From Paraburkholderia largidicola (lineage in GTDB: Bacteria; Pseudomonadota; Gammaproteobacteria; Burkholderiales; Burkholderiaceae), in NCBI RefSeq assembly GCF_013426895.1, contig NZ_AP023176.1:1426001-1490000 (forward strand): a stretch of 64,000 bases of DNA, given 5' to 3'. A program made the translations under genes and the position numbers. This document shows, one piece after another, positions 1-10,041 of the stretch. Under the pieces are notes generated by a model. The model was given only the letters and a program-made list of their open reading frames with translations, did no database searches and was not told the DNA's origin. Every line of letters begins with the position of its first letter. The stretch's first letter is position 1.

Positions 1-1
1 G

Positions 2-1795
2 GTTTCGTCGGTACCGTTCGGCGAGGCCGTCGCTGCCGATGGCCTGCGTCCCGGCGCCGTGTGGAGCGAGCGCGAAGCGGGCACGAACGGCATGGGCACG
101 TGCCTGACCGAGCGCGAATGTCTCGCGATCTATCAGCATGAGCATTTCTATCCGCGCTATACGTCCCTCACCTGCTCGGCCGCGCCGATCTTCGACGAAC
201 GCGGCGCGATCGTCGGCGTGCTCGACGTGACGAGCCGCTCGCGCATGCTGCAGCAGCATTCGCTCGTGCTGGTCGGCATGTCGCGGCAGATGATCGAGAA
301 CCGGCTGATCGATTCGCGCTACCGGCGCGCCAACACGGTCCACTTTCATAGCCGTCCTGAATTCGTCGGCACGCTGCACGCTGGCAAGCTCGCTGTCGAC
401 GACGACGGCATCGTGCTCGCCGCCAATCGCAGCGCGCTGTTCCAGCTCGACCTGCGTTCGCCCGACCAGTTGTGCGGCAAGCGCATCGAAGAAGCGTTCA
501 GCGCGACGCTCGAAGACATGATCGCGCGCAGCATTCGCGGCTCGTTCCACCCGATCACCGTGTACAGCGCGCACGCCAGCAACCGCTTCTTCGTGATCGC
601 ACAGACGCCGCGCGACGCAACGTCGTTCGGCAACGCGAACCAGGTGGCGACGAGCGCGCGCGGACAGTGGAGCGATGTATCGATCAACCGCGTTTCTCGC
701 GCCAAAACCTCACGCGAAACACGCGACGCGAAGCCGGCGGCAGCCGGGCTCGACAAGCTCTCGCATCTGGAATTCGGCGATCCCCGCATGGCCGCGCAGA
801 GCCAGCTGGCCGCGCGCGTGATCCAGCGGAAAATCCCGATCATCCTCAGAGGCCAGACGGGCACCGGCAAGGAAGTGTTCGCCAACGCGCTGCACAGCAT
901 CAGTCCAAACGCGGCGGGCGCGTTCGTCGCGGTGAACTGCGCGTCGCTGCCCGAGACGCTGATCGAAAGCGAGCTGTTCGGCTATCGCGCGGGCGCATTC
1001 ACAGGCGCGCAACGCGAAGGACGGCGCGGCAAGATCGTGCAGGCGAACAACGGCACGCTGTTCCTCGATGAAATCGGCGACATGCCGATGGCCTTGCAGG
1101 CGCGCCTGCTGCGCGTGATCGAAGAACGCGAGGTCACGCCGCTCGGCGCCGAAACCACGATCAAGGTCGATTTCCAGCTGATCAGCGCGAGCCACCGCAA
1201 CCTGCTCGATCTCGTGCAGCGCGGCCTGTTCCGCGAAGATCTGTACTACCGGCTCAACGGCATCGAGATCAATTTGCCGCCGCTATGCGAGCGCGCCGAT
1301 CTGCTGCCGCTCGTCCAGCACATACTCGAAAGCGAAGCCGAGGACCCACCCGAACTCAGTGCCGAAGCGCGGCAAGCGCTGGCGAACTATGCGTGGCCCG
1401 GCAACATTCGCCAGTTGCGGCACGTGCTGCAAATGGCGATTGCGCTGTGCGACGGACCGGAAATACGCTGCGCGCATCTGCCGGCGGAAATCGTCGACGA
1501 GATGCGTGGCGGCGCGCCCGCCCGAGCTTCGGCGACGGGACCGCTGGCACAACAGGCCAATGCCGCCGCAACACCGTTCGACGACGAGGCAGACCTGTCG
1601 GCCCTCAACGCGATCCAGGTCAAGGAGCGCGAAACGGTGCTTGCGATGCTGGACGAACATCGCTGGAACGTGAGCAACGTCGCGAAGACGCTCGGCATCA
1701 GCCGCAACACCCTGTACCGGAAGATGCACAGACTGCACATCCGGCTGTCGCACGACGCCTCGCAGGCCTCCGTCGACGACGCATGCGGCAAGTGA
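2..1795 (+). CDS. Sigma-54-dependent AcoR-type transcriptional activator, 5' truncated by window edge
   Basis: The frame is open from base 2, so the start lies outside the window; 597 residues are visible. The N-terminal part resembles the GAF-like sensory region of AcoR-type regulators (GTNGMGTCLTE near residues 27-37). The central AAA+ domain shows the Walker A GQTGTGKE at about 284-291, the sigma-54 contact loop GAFTGA at 331-336 and a Walker B-like FLDEIGD near 355. The C-terminus is a Fis-type helix-turn-helix (NVAKTLGISRNTLYRK near 559-574). Family knowledge: such proteins bind upstream sites and drive sigma-54 RNA polymerase by ATP hydrolysis, often for alcohol or acetoin catabolism. 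It lies 29 bp before H4MPT-pathway genes and 8 kb from a sigma-54 promoter match in front of pqqA, so a role in C1/alcohol regulation is an inference. The effector is unknown. Confidence 0.93.
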   Translation, partial: VSSVPFGEAVAADGLRPGAVWSEREAGTNGMGTCLTERECLAIYQHEHFYPRYTSLTCSAAPIFDERGAIVGVLDVTSRSRMLQQHSLVLVGMSRQMIENRLIDSRYRRANTVHFHSRPEFVGTLHAGKLAVDDDGIVLAANRSALFQLDLRSPDQLCGKRIEEAFSATLEDMIARSIRGSFHPITVYSAHASNRFFVIAQTPRDATSFGNANQVATSARGQWSDVSINRVSRAKTSRETRDAKPAAAGLDKLSHLEFGDPRMAAQSQLAARVIQRKIPIILRGQTGTGKEVFANALHSISPNAAGAFVAVNCASLPETLIESELFGYRAGAFTGAQREGRRGKIVQANNGTLFLDEIGDMPMALQARLLRVIEEREVTPLGAETTIKVDFQLISASHRNLLDLVQRGLFREDLYYRLNGIEINLPPLCERADLLPLVQHILESEAEDPPELSAEARQALANYAWPGNIRQLRHVLQMAIALCDGPEIRCAHLPAEIVDEMRGGAPARASATGPLAQQANAAATPFDDEADLSALNAIQVKERETVLAMLDEHRWNVSNVAKTLGISRNTLYRKMHRLHIRLSHDASQASVDDACGK

Positions 1796-1824
1796 CCCAC
1801 ACATGATCCATACCTGACCCACGC

Positions 1825-2424
1825 ATGAGCGCACCGTCGCCCGCCCGCCGCCCTGGCGTTTTTCGCCCCTACGCGCGCTTCGCGTGGTGCATCACGGGCT
1901 CGGGACACATGCTGGAAGAATCGATCGACATCGCGCTTGCGTTGCCGGGCGTCGATCTGTTTCTGTCCTCTGCCGGCGAAGAAGTATTGCCGCTTTACGG
2001 CTGGCCCGTGCCTAAGCTGCGCGAGCATTTCCGCGTGGTGCGCGACAACAGCGCGAGCAGCGTGCCCGTCGGCATGCTGTACGAGGGCCTTTATCACACG
2101 GTCGTGATCGCGCCGGCTACCAGCAACACAGTTGCCAAATGCGCGCTCGGCATCTCCGACACGCTGCCGACCAACCTCTATGCGCAGGCGGGCAAGCAAT
2201 GCGTGCCCGGCATCGTTTTCGCATGCGACACCGAGCCGAGCGTCATCACACAAAGCCCGCACGAATGGGTCGAAGTGCGTCCGCGCGCGATCGAGCTGGA
2301 GAACGTCGAGCGGCTGGCGCGCATCGAATACACGACCGTCGCGCGCTCGCTCGACGAATTGCGCGCGGCATTGAGCGAACGGCTATCGAACCTCGGGCTC
2401 GCATGGAACACATCGTCTTCCTGA
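1825..2424 (+). CDS. Flavoprotein, archaeoflavoprotein (AfpA)/dihydromethanopterin reductase (DmrB)-like
   Basis: The protein has 199 residues and a flavoprotein-family fold. The sequence shows the early TGSGHMLEE loop, which in this family holds FMN phosphate, and a later APATSNTVAKCALGISD stretch typical of flavoprotein/decarboxylase-like FMN sites. The FACDTEP segment near residue 135 is also typical. In archaea and methylotrophic bacteria, relatives (AfpA, DmrB) reduce dihydromethanopterin or act as small FMN electron carriers in the tetrahydromethanopterin pathway. The next gene, a dihydropteroate-synthase-like H4MPT gene, overlaps this one by 22 bp, which supports a joint transcript. 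The gene uses the high-GC codon pattern of the host. A final reductive step in H4MPT biosynthesis is the most likely job, but the precise reaction is inferred from neighbours. Confidence 0.8.
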   Translation: MSAPSPARRPGVFRPYARFAWCITGSGHMLEESIDIALALPGVDLFLSSAGEEVLPLYGWPVPKLREHFRVVRDNSASSVPVGMLYEGLYHTVVIAPATSNTVAKCALGISDTLPTNLYAQAGKQCVPGIVFACDTEPSVITQSPHEWVEVRPRAIELENVERLARIEYTTVARSLDELRAALSERLSNLGLAWNTSSS

Positions 2425-3791
2425 CTGGCAGGCTCGCCGAAAAAAGCGTCGTGCAGGTGCTGGAGGGCATGACGAACGCGCCGTTCACGTGGGAAGTGCG
2501 CGAGATCGGCTTGCAGGTTGCCGCGCTGATGACGGCGGACATGATCCGGCGGCGCGTGACGTTGCCGCTGCGCGCGGACCGGATGATCGTGCCGGGGCGT
2601 TGTCGCGGGGACCTTGCCGCGTTGAGCGAGCATTTCGGATTGCCCGTCGAACGTGGTCCCGAGGAAGCGAAGGATCTGCCGCTGCACTTCGGCCACGCCG
2701 CGCGGAAGTTCGATCTGTCGCGGTACTCGACGGAGATTTTTGCGGAGATCGTCGATGCGCCTAGGCTCGATCTCGAGGGTATCGCTGCGCGCGCCAGGCA
2801 TTACGCGGAGCAAGGTGCGGATGTGATCGACGTGGGCTGTCTGCCTGATACGCCGTTTCCGCATCTCGAGGATGCCGTGCGGATGCTGAAGGCTGACGGT
2901 TATCGCGTGAGCGTCGACTCGATGGTGACGGATGAACTTCTGCGCGGCGGGCGCGCGGGGGCCGATTATCTGATGAGTCTCAACGTCGACACGTTGTGGG
3001 TCGCTGATGAAGTATCGTCGACGCCCGTTGTCGTGGCGCGCGAGCCGCACGATATGGCTTCCTTGCATCAGGCAATCGATGCGCTCGTCGCGCGTGGCAA
3101 GCCGTTTCTCGCTGATCCTATTCTCGATCCGATTCCGTTTGGTTTTGCTGCTTCTATTGCGAGGTATGTCGCGTTGCGCGAGCGGTATCCTGATGTTGCG
3201 ATCATGCTTGGGGTTGGGAATCTTACTGAACTCACTGAAGCTGATACTAGCGGGATCAATGCGGTGCTGCTCGGTGTTGCTGCTGAGTTGCGGGTCTCTG
3301 CTGTGCTGACTACTTCGGTTAGTCTGCATGCGCGGCGGGCTGTGCGTGAGGCCGATGTTGCCCGGCGTGTGATGCATGCGGCTTATGAAGCGCAGGTGCT
3401 GCCTAAAGGTATCGATTCTGATCTTTCTGCGCTGCATGCGAAGCGGCCTTTTCCTTATGACGCTGATGAGATCGCTGCGTTCGCCGCGCAAGTGCGAGAT
3501 CCGAATTTTCGTGTGCAGGTCACCACGGATGGGATTCATGTTTATAACCGTGATGTGCATGTTGTTGAAGGCGATCCGTTTGCTTTGTATCCGTATCTGA
3601 AGCTTGAGAATGATGGTGGGCATGCTTTCTATATGGGCGTGCAGACGGCACGGGCGGAGATCGCCTGGCGGCTCGGGAAACGGTTCGATCAGGATCAGGT
3701 GCTGGATTGGGGATGTCAGGTGGAGAGAGGTGCTGAAGACCTCGATGTCTGGTGTGCGCCTGGCACGACGAAGGTTAAAGCGGCTAAATAG
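2403..3791 (+). CDS. Dihydropteroate synthase-like protein (DUF6513 type) of the tetrahydromethanopterin gene set
   Basis: I chose the ATG at 2403 (462 residues, beginning MEHIVFLTGRLAEKS) rather than the longer open frame, because it matches the family start and gives a 22-bp overlap with the flavoprotein gene. The C-terminal two thirds is a pterin-binding TIM barrel: ADVIDVGCLPDTPFP and GYRVSVDSM correspond to the DHPS strands that bind pterin, and IMLGVGNLTELTEAD follows. Archaeal relatives (MJ0107 type) are proposed to act in H4MPT assembly, joining a pterin to an aminobenzene-ribose moiety; this is family knowledge, not shown here. From about 3150 onward the codons become strikingly T-ended, unlike the first third. 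That shift coincides with approach to the palindromic repeat downstream. Confidence 0.85.
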   Translation: MEHIVFLTGRLAEKSVVQVLEGMTNAPFTWEVREIGLQVAALMTADMIRRRVTLPLRADRMIVPGRCRGDLAALSEHFGLPVERGPEEAKDLPLHFGHAARKFDLSRYSTEIFAEIVDAPRLDLEGIAARARHYAEQGADVIDVGCLPDTPFPHLEDAVRMLKADGYRVSVDSMVTDELLRGGRAGADYLMSLNVDTLWVADEVSSTPVVVAREPHDMASLHQAIDALVARGKPFLADPILDPIPFGFAASIARYVALRERYPDVAIMLGVGNLTELTEADTSGINAVLLGVAAELRVSAVLTTSVSLHARRAVREADVARRVMHAAYEAQVLPKGIDSDLSALHAKRPFPYDADEIAAFAAQVRDPNFRVQVTTDGIHVYNRDVHVVEGDPFALYPYLKLENDGGHAFYMGVQTARAEIAWRLGKRFDQDQVLDWGCQVERGAEDLDVWCAPGTTKVKAAK

Positions 3792-3844
3792 CGAGGGTTT
3801 GTTTGCTGCGCAAGCGGTTTGGTTTGCGGGTGTTTGTGTGTGCT

Positions 3845-4494
3845 GGCATCCGCGTTATGCATTTGGTTCGCTAGCGTTGCCCCTGTGCGGGGCGGCACCT
3901 ACTTTTCTTTGCCGCCGCAAAGAAAAGTAGGCAAAAGAAAGCGGCTCACACCGCCAGCCCATGTTCCTATCCACGGGCCCCCAACGTCCCCATCCTTCAC
4001 ACGGCAGTGCCCTGGTTAGTGCTCGTTGCCAACGCTTTGAACAATGGCATCACCCGCTTCAGGCACTCGTACAACGGCAAGCGGCAGCGAATGTTATGCG
4101 CCGCCCAGGTGGCAAACTGTGTGCAGGTTGTCGCGTCGTATAGCTCGGCGCTCTTACAGGGTGGGACGCGTGCGCTATCGGTCCGGAGTCAGGCGTGTGG
4201 AGTACCTGGGCCGACACACAGTTTGCCACCTGGGCGGCGGTGGCTGTCTGGCGCGGCCTGCTGAAGTGCGGGAGCGTGAAGCGGGTGACGCGCACCGCAA
4301 GGGCGCTGGCAACGGACGCGAACAGGAAAGTTGCCGTGTGAAGCGTAAGACCCGTTGGGGGCCCTCAGGCAAAAACACGTGCTGGCGGTGTGAGCCGCTT
4401 TCTTTTGCCTACTTTTCTTTGCGGCGGCAAAGAAAAGTAGGTGCCGCCCCGCACAGGGGCAACGCTTGCAGACCAAATGCATAACGCGGATGCC
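3845..4494. repeat. Composite palindromic extragenic element, copy A (about 650 bp)
   Basis: Two 113-bp arms, 3845-3957 and 4382-4494, are near-perfect inverted copies. Each arm contains a hairpin with a 15-bp stem (CCTACTTTTCTTTGC and its complement) and a 4-base loop, at 3898-3931 and 4408-4441. Inside lies a second, shorter inverted pair of 24 bp at 4100-4123 and 4215-4238 (GCCGCCCAGGTGGCAAACTG...). The stretches between arms and inner pair are also degenerate inverted copies, for example around GGGCCCCCAACG near 3975 and its complement near 4356. The element sits between the convergent ends of the DHPS-like gene and cbbP. The left flank (3792-3844) is G/T-rich and the right flank (4495-4650) A/C-rich. 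Open frames here are by-products of the repeat. A second copy lies at 10244-10896. Confidence 0.9.
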
Positions 4495-4650
4495 CGCGAA
4501 AGAGCAAACCGCGGATGCCAGCGAAAACCAAAAGCAAACCAAAACGAAAAACCAAAAAAAAACTGACGACCCACGCGGGGCCACAACCTCCAGGGCCGTC
4601 AGCCAACACACACACCTGAGCCACAACACTACGGCCCCGCCAGAACCCAG

Positions 4651-5523
4651 TCACGCACGTGACTTCCGATCCCGCAATTGCAAAATCATAGGCGTAAAAA
4701 TCAACTGCATAGCGAGCCCCATCTTGCCGCCGGGCACAACGATAACGTTAGGACGGGACATAAAAGAGTCATGCAACATCGTAAGCAGATAAGGAAAATC
4801 AATGCCCTTCGGCTTGGAGAACCGAATAACAACAAAACTCTCATCAGGCTGCGGAATCTCCCGAGCAGTAAAAGGATTAGAAGTATCAACAGTGGGAACA
4901 CGTTGAAAATTCACATGCGTACGCGAAAACTGCGGACAGATGTAATTCACATAATCCGGCATCCGCCGCAAAATCGTATCGACGACAGCCTCGTGCGAAT
5001 AACCGCGCAGCGTCTGGTCACGATGCAGCTTTTGGATCCACTCCAGATTAATGATCGGCACCACGCCGACGAGCAGATCCGCATGCTGTGCGATGTCGAC
5101 CTTGCTGGTCACGGCCGCACCATGCAGCCCTTCGTAAAACATCATGTCCGTGCCCGGCGAAATATCCTCCCATGGCGTGAATGTCCCCGGGTCCTGCTTG
5201 TACACCACCGCGTCCGCTTCATCGTGCACGTAACGCCGGAACTTCCCGCCGCCCGAGTTCCCGTAGCTCGCGAACAGCTGCTCCAGTTCTTCGAGCAGAT
5301 TCGCATCGGGCCCGAAGTGGCTGAAGTCGCGCACGCCGTCACGCTCGCTCTGCCGCAGCGCTTCGCGCATGCCGAGCCGGTCGTACCGATGGAACGCATC
5401 GCCTTCGACAATCTGCGCATTGATCTTCTCCCTGCGAAAAATGTGCGTGAAGCTCCTCATGACAGTGGTCGTGCCCGCGCCGCTCGACCCCGTTACGGCA
5501 ACGATCGGATGTCTGACTGACAT
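4651..5523 (-). CDS. cbbP: Phosphoribulokinase
   Basis: The 290-residue protein has the proteobacterial phosphoribulokinase length. It phosphorylates ribulose 5-phosphate with ATP to make ribulose 1,5-bisphosphate, the RuBisCO substrate. The P-loop is visible as GSSGAGTTT at residues 12-20, followed by EGDAFHRYDR, where the acidic catalytic residue lies, and FYEGLHGA in mid-protein. The ATG at 5523 follows an AGGAGA ribosome site. It is the last gene of the leftward cbbLSXFP operon, 28 bp after cbbF. The 3' third of the gene is unusually rich in T on the coding strand compared with its 5' part, which parallels the flank asymmetry of the adjacent repeat. Identification is firm. Confidence 0.96.
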   Translation of the reverse strand: MSVRHPIVAVTGSSGAGTTTVMRSFTHIFRREKINAQIVEGDAFHRYDRLGMREALRQSERDGVRDFSHFGPDANLLEELEQLFASYGNSGGGKFRRYVHDEADAVVYKQDPGTFTPWEDISPGTDMMFYEGLHGAAVTSKVDIAQHADLLVGVVPIINLEWIQKLHRDQTLRGYSHEAVVDTILRRMPDYVNYICPQFSRTHVNFQRVPTVDTSNPFTAREIPQPDESFVVIRFSKPKGIDFPYLLTMLHDSFMSRPNVIVVPGGKMGLAMQLIFTPMILQLRDRKSRA

Positions 5524-5551
5524 GCGCAGTCTCCTGGTTACAGGTCAAGAG

Positions 5552-6661
5552 TCAGACCGAGGTTTCCGGAAGGAACAATGAGCGCTCACGAAAAAGCGGC
5601 GACGTAAAAGGCATGTCGATACCCAGATCGTGCTCGCGGTGATAGCGGCCAATACGCGCCACCTCGTTCGACGAGCCGAGTATCAGCGGCATGCGTTCAT
5701 GAAATGTGCGCGGCGCGCCGTCGAGCACGCGTTCGCGGCCCGTCGTCGCCATGCCGCCCGCCTGCTCGACGAGGAAACCGAGCGGGCTCGCGTCGTAGAC
5801 GGCGGACAGGCGGCCGCGCATCGCCGAACGCGTGCGGTAGTCGCGCGGCATCAGGAACAGGCCACCGCGCATCAGGATGCGATGCACTTCCGGCACCAGC
5901 GCGTCGCTCCAGCGCAGGCTGAAATCGCGCTCGCGGCAGCCCGCGCGGCCTTCGCGGCACTCGTGCACGTAGCGGCGCACGGGCGGCTCCCAGAAGCGCT
6001 CATTGGACGCATCGACGGCAATCTCGCCCGTCTCGTCCGGAATGCGGATCGACGGGTGCGTGAGCATGAACTCGTCCGTCTGGCTATCGAGCGTGAAGCC
6101 GTGCGTGCCCTCGCCCAGCGTGATGACGAGCATCGTCGCCGGGCCGTAGATGGTGTAGCCCGCTGCCGCCTGTTCGCGGCCAGGTTGGAGGAACGGCGCG
6201 CCGTAGGCTTCGCCACAGGATTCGCAGTCCAGTTCGCCGTAGGCTTCGGCTCGCGCGTCGTTGCCGTTCACCGCGCTGCCCTGCGACTGCACCCGCATCA
6301 CCGAAAAGATCGAACCCGCCGTGCCGTTGATGTCCGCATTCCACGGGCAGTTCAGCGGATCGAAGGCAAGCTGGTACTCGGGCGTGACCGCAGTGTCCAT
6401 TTGCTCCGCCCGCGCGCTGCGCACGGCCGCTTCGGCGAGCTTGCGGCGTCGCGTGGAATACGCGAGCACCGCGCCGCCCGCCACCGAATCCACCTCTGCG
6501 CTGTCGCCCAGCGTGCCGCGCGCGAGCGCCGCACCGATCGTCTTCACCGACGCCGCGACGTCGTGCAGCACGACTTGCAACGCGGTCGGCGGCCGCATCG
6601 ACATCAGATGGTCCGCGTCGCCGGCCAGAAACCTCGTGAGCGTGATGTTTGCGTGACGCAT
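5552..6661 (-). CDS. cbbF: Fructose-1,6-bisphosphatase class I homologue with a degenerate metal site
   Basis: The 369-residue protein aligns with class I FBPases from the middle onward: TAGSIFSVMR, the AAGYTIYGPATMLV stretch, ASNERFWEPPV, HRILMRGGLF and FLVEQAGG (the metal-binding Glu of the C-terminal part). The usual first half is abnormal. The normal metal motif DPLDGSSN reads DPLNCPWN here, so the second Asp is Asn, and the usual SEE glutamate pair before it is absent. The region between about residues 55 and 100 is shortened and does not resemble the family. It lies second-last in the cbb operon, 9 bp after cbbX, with a GGAGAG site before ATG 6661. Position implies the Calvin cycle FBPase slot, but the loss of metal ligands makes activity doubtful. 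Confidence 0.85.
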   Translation of the reverse strand: MRHANITLTRFLAGDADHLMSMRPPTALQVVLHDVAASVKTIGAALARGTLGDSAEVDSVAGGAVLAYSTRRRKLAEAAVRSARAEQMDTAVTPEYQLAFDPLNCPWNADINGTAGSIFSVMRVQSQGSAVNGNDARAEAYGELDCESCGEAYGAPFLQPGREQAAAGYTIYGPATMLVITLGEGTHGFTLDSQTDEFMLTHPSIRIPDETGEIAVDASNERFWEPPVRRYVHECREGRAGCRERDFSLRWSDALVPEVHRILMRGGLFLMPRDYRTRSAMRGRLSAVYDASPLGFLVEQAGGMATTGRERVLDGAPRTFHERMPLILGSSNEVARIGRYHREHDLGIDMPFTSPLFRERSLFLPETSV

Positions 6662-6670
6662 GATGCTCTC

Positions 6671-7642
6671 CTACGAAGTGGGGAATTCTGTCGCGGCGCC
6701 GGGTTCCGCCCCGGCGCCGCCTGATTCGGAGAACACGCTGCTCGCGCGGATATCGGCGGCGCTCAGCAGCGTCAGCGCGGCGGGATCGGCGCTCGCGCCC
6801 CCGCCCAGCGCATGCGCGAACAGGCGATTCGCCTGGCGCAGGCGCGCGCGGTCGAGCGCGTTGCGCACCGAGCGCGCGTTCGCGAAGTTCGGCTGACGCA
6901 CGCGCCGCGCGAGGTAATCCTCGAAAGCGCGGCGTGCGTCGGCATCGAACCGGTAATGCATCGTGTCGAGCATGCGCTCGGCAATCAGCAGCAGTTCGTC
7001 GGGTGCATAGTCGGGAAACGACAGGTGGTGCGCAATCCGCGAGCGAAAGCCCGGATTGCTGCGAAAGAAGGTATCCATCCGCGCGGCGTAGCCGGCCAGA
7101 ATCACGACCAGATCGTCACGCTGGTTTTCCATGGTCTGAAGCAGGATCTCGATCGACTCCTGCCCGTAATCGCGCTCGTTTTCCGGGCGATACAGGTAAT
7201 ACGCTTCGTCGATGAACAGCACGCCGCCCATCGCGCGCTTGAGCACTTCGCGCGTTTTCGGCGCGGTGTGGCCGATGTACTGGCCGACCAGATCGTCGCG
7301 CGTCACCGACACCAGATGATTGCGCCGGATATAGCCGAGCCGGAACAGCACGTCCGCCATGCGCAGCGCAACGGTGGTCTTGCCCGTGCCGGGATTGCCG
7401 CTGAAGCACATGTGCAGCGTCGGCGCCCCGCTTTCGATGCCGAGCGCCTCGCGCGCGCGGCCCACGAGCAGTTGCGCGGCGACTTCGCGGATGCGCGTTT
7501 TCACGGGCGCAAGTCCGACCAGATCGCGGTCGAGTTCGTCGAGCACGTCGGCGATGCCCGACTCGCGAAACAGCGCAAGCAGGTCGACGCGCGGCGTTTG
7601 CGTTTCCTGTTGCGCCAGCGGCTCCGTTACGACGGCGTTCAT
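6671..7642 (-). CDS. cbbX: CbbX, red-type RuBisCO activase (AAA+ ATPase)
   Basis: The 323-residue protein carries the CbbX-type AAA+ domain. Visible are Walker [10 protein letters not shown] at residues 82-90, Walker [14 protein letters not shown], and the conserved segment that pulls on the RuBisCO C-terminal tail (pore loop region [14 protein letters not shown]). CbbX hexamers use ATP to remove inhibitory sugar phosphates from red-type form I RuBisCO. Its place between cbbS and cbbF therefore identifies the RuBisCO here as the red lineage (form IC). The gap to cbbF is 9 bp and to cbbS 53 bp. The length and the motifs are normal for the family, with an Ala/Gly-rich C-terminal tail after residue 290. 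Confidence 0.96.
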   Translation of the reverse strand: MNAVVTEPLAQQETQTPRVDLLALFRESGIADVLDELDRDLVGLAPVKTRIREVAAQLLVGRAREALGIESGAPTLHMCFSGNPGTGKTTVALRMADVLFRLGYIRRNHLVSVTRDDLVGQYIGHTAPKTREVLKRAMGGVLFIDEAYYLYRPENERDYGQESIEILLQTMENQRDDLVVILAGYAARMDTFFRSNPGFRSRIAHHLSFPDYAPDELLLIAERMLDTMHYRFDADARRAFEDYLARRVRQPNFANARSVRNALDRARLRQANRLFAHALGGGASADPAALTLLSAADIRASSVFSESGGAGAEPGAATEFPTS

Positions 7643-7695
7643 TACGATGTCTCCCTGTTCGTGTTCTGGTCTGCGCTACTGGCGTGCTGCCGCCG

Positions 7696-8097
7696 CTAGC
7701 GCGGCGCGGCGCGCACCGCCGTGAGCGAATAGCGCTGCACGCGCGAGCGGTCGTCCTGACGTCCCAGCGCGAACGTCGGTTCGACTTCCGGACGATTCAC
7801 GATGAACGACAGCCGCATCGTCTCGAAGCCGCGCACCGAATCGAACGCATTCACCTTGATGTAGTGCTGCGGATACGCGTCGCGGCACCTCGTCACTTCC
7901 ATCATTACGCCCGCCGCGTCGCGCAGATCGAACATCGGCAGGCCCCACATTTCCCAGTACGTGTTGCGCGGATGCGGGTCGTCGGTGAATTCGACCGAGC
8001 ACGACCAGCCCTGGCTCAACGCGTACTGGATCTGCAGGCGGATTTCGTCGTCGGTCAGGTCGGGCAGGAAGGAAAACGTTCCCTGGGTGATACGCAT
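7696..8097 (-). CDS. cbbS: RuBisCO small subunit, form I red type
   Basis: The 133-residue protein starts [19 protein letters not shown], the typical red-type small-subunit N-terminus. The body shows the strand [34 protein letters not shown], quoted here only as landmarks: [10 protein letters not shown] near residue 30 and [10 protein letters not shown] near 48. It also has the extended C-terminal hairpin (residues 100-133) that fills the central solvent channel in red-type enzymes. Eight copies cap the large-subunit octamer. It lies 44 bp downstream of cbbL and 53 bp upstream of cbbX in the leftward operon. Nothing is unusual in length or codon use. Confidence 0.96.
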   Translation of the reverse strand: MRITQGTFSFLPDLTDDEIRLQIQYALSQGWSCSVEFTDDPHPRNTYWEMWGLPMFDLRDAAGVMMEVTRCRDAYPQHYIKVNAFDSVRGFETMRLSFIVNRPEVEPTFALGRQDDRSRVQRYSLTAVRAAPR

Positions 8098-8141
8098 GGC
8101 AGGCTCCTCATTCGGATTCGGCGTGTACGGCGCGCGATGGC

Positions 8142-9761
<1,620 letters not shown>

Positions 9762-9782
9762 TCACGATTTTTTTCAGCAGGC

Positions 9783-9798
9783 TTAAGTGATCCGTTAA
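9783..9798. promoter_or_regulatory. Possible LysR-type (CbbR-like) half-site pair upstream of cbbL
   Basis: TTAA-N8-TTAA lies about 150 bp before the cbbL start, in the 406-bp gap shared with pqqA. It loosely resembles CbbR sites (TNA spaced from TNA), but the spacing is not exact and no cbbR gene is in the window. Weak call. Confidence 0.25.
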
Positions 9799-9847
9799 CA
9801 CGCGTGCACGGAATGCAAAATGCGTCCACAATGGGTTATCGGCTCGT

Positions 9848-9868
9848 GGAACACTTTGCTGCGGTTCC
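9848..9868. promoter_or_regulatory. Dyad upstream of pqqA, possible activator site
   Basis: GGAAC and GTTCC form an inverted repeat separated by 11 bases. It lies about 50-70 bp upstream of the -24/-12 element at 9918, a fitting position for an enhancer-binding protein. The link to the sigma-54 activator at the left edge is an inference. Confidence 0.35.
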
Positions 9869-9917
9869 GCTACAGTAAGGCGCGTAAACGGCGCGCCCTT
9901 CCCCGTAGGGCTGTAAC

Positions 9918-9933
9918 TGGTACGACAGTTGCA
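9918..9933 (+). promoter_or_regulatory. Sigma-54 (-24/-12) promoter for pqqA
   Basis: TGGTACGACAGTTGCA matches the TGGCAC-N5-TTGCA consensus with one change. The invariant GG (9919-9920) and GC (9931-9932) are exactly ten bases apart. It points to pqqA, whose ATG is 109 bp downstream. A sigma-54 activator gene at the left edge of the window fits this reading. Confidence 0.65.
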
Positions 9934-10041
9934 TCAGCAACATGGGCCGAGGCGATTGGGCGTTTGCGTGCGTGCACGCGGGTGCTTTTTTCGCAATGGG
10001 ACCGCCGTTTTGTTTTCTTCAATCGCTAAAGGAGGACGAAC

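Noticed and set aside
3898..3931. The repeat hairpin as a rho-independent terminator of the DHPS-like gene
   Set aside because: The stem is strong, but no T tract follows on either strand.
3819..4654. Several overlapping open frames with products such as FLCRRKEK-type ends
   Set aside because: They follow from the palindromic repeat, occur again at 10.2-10.9 kb in other frames and have no ribosome sites.
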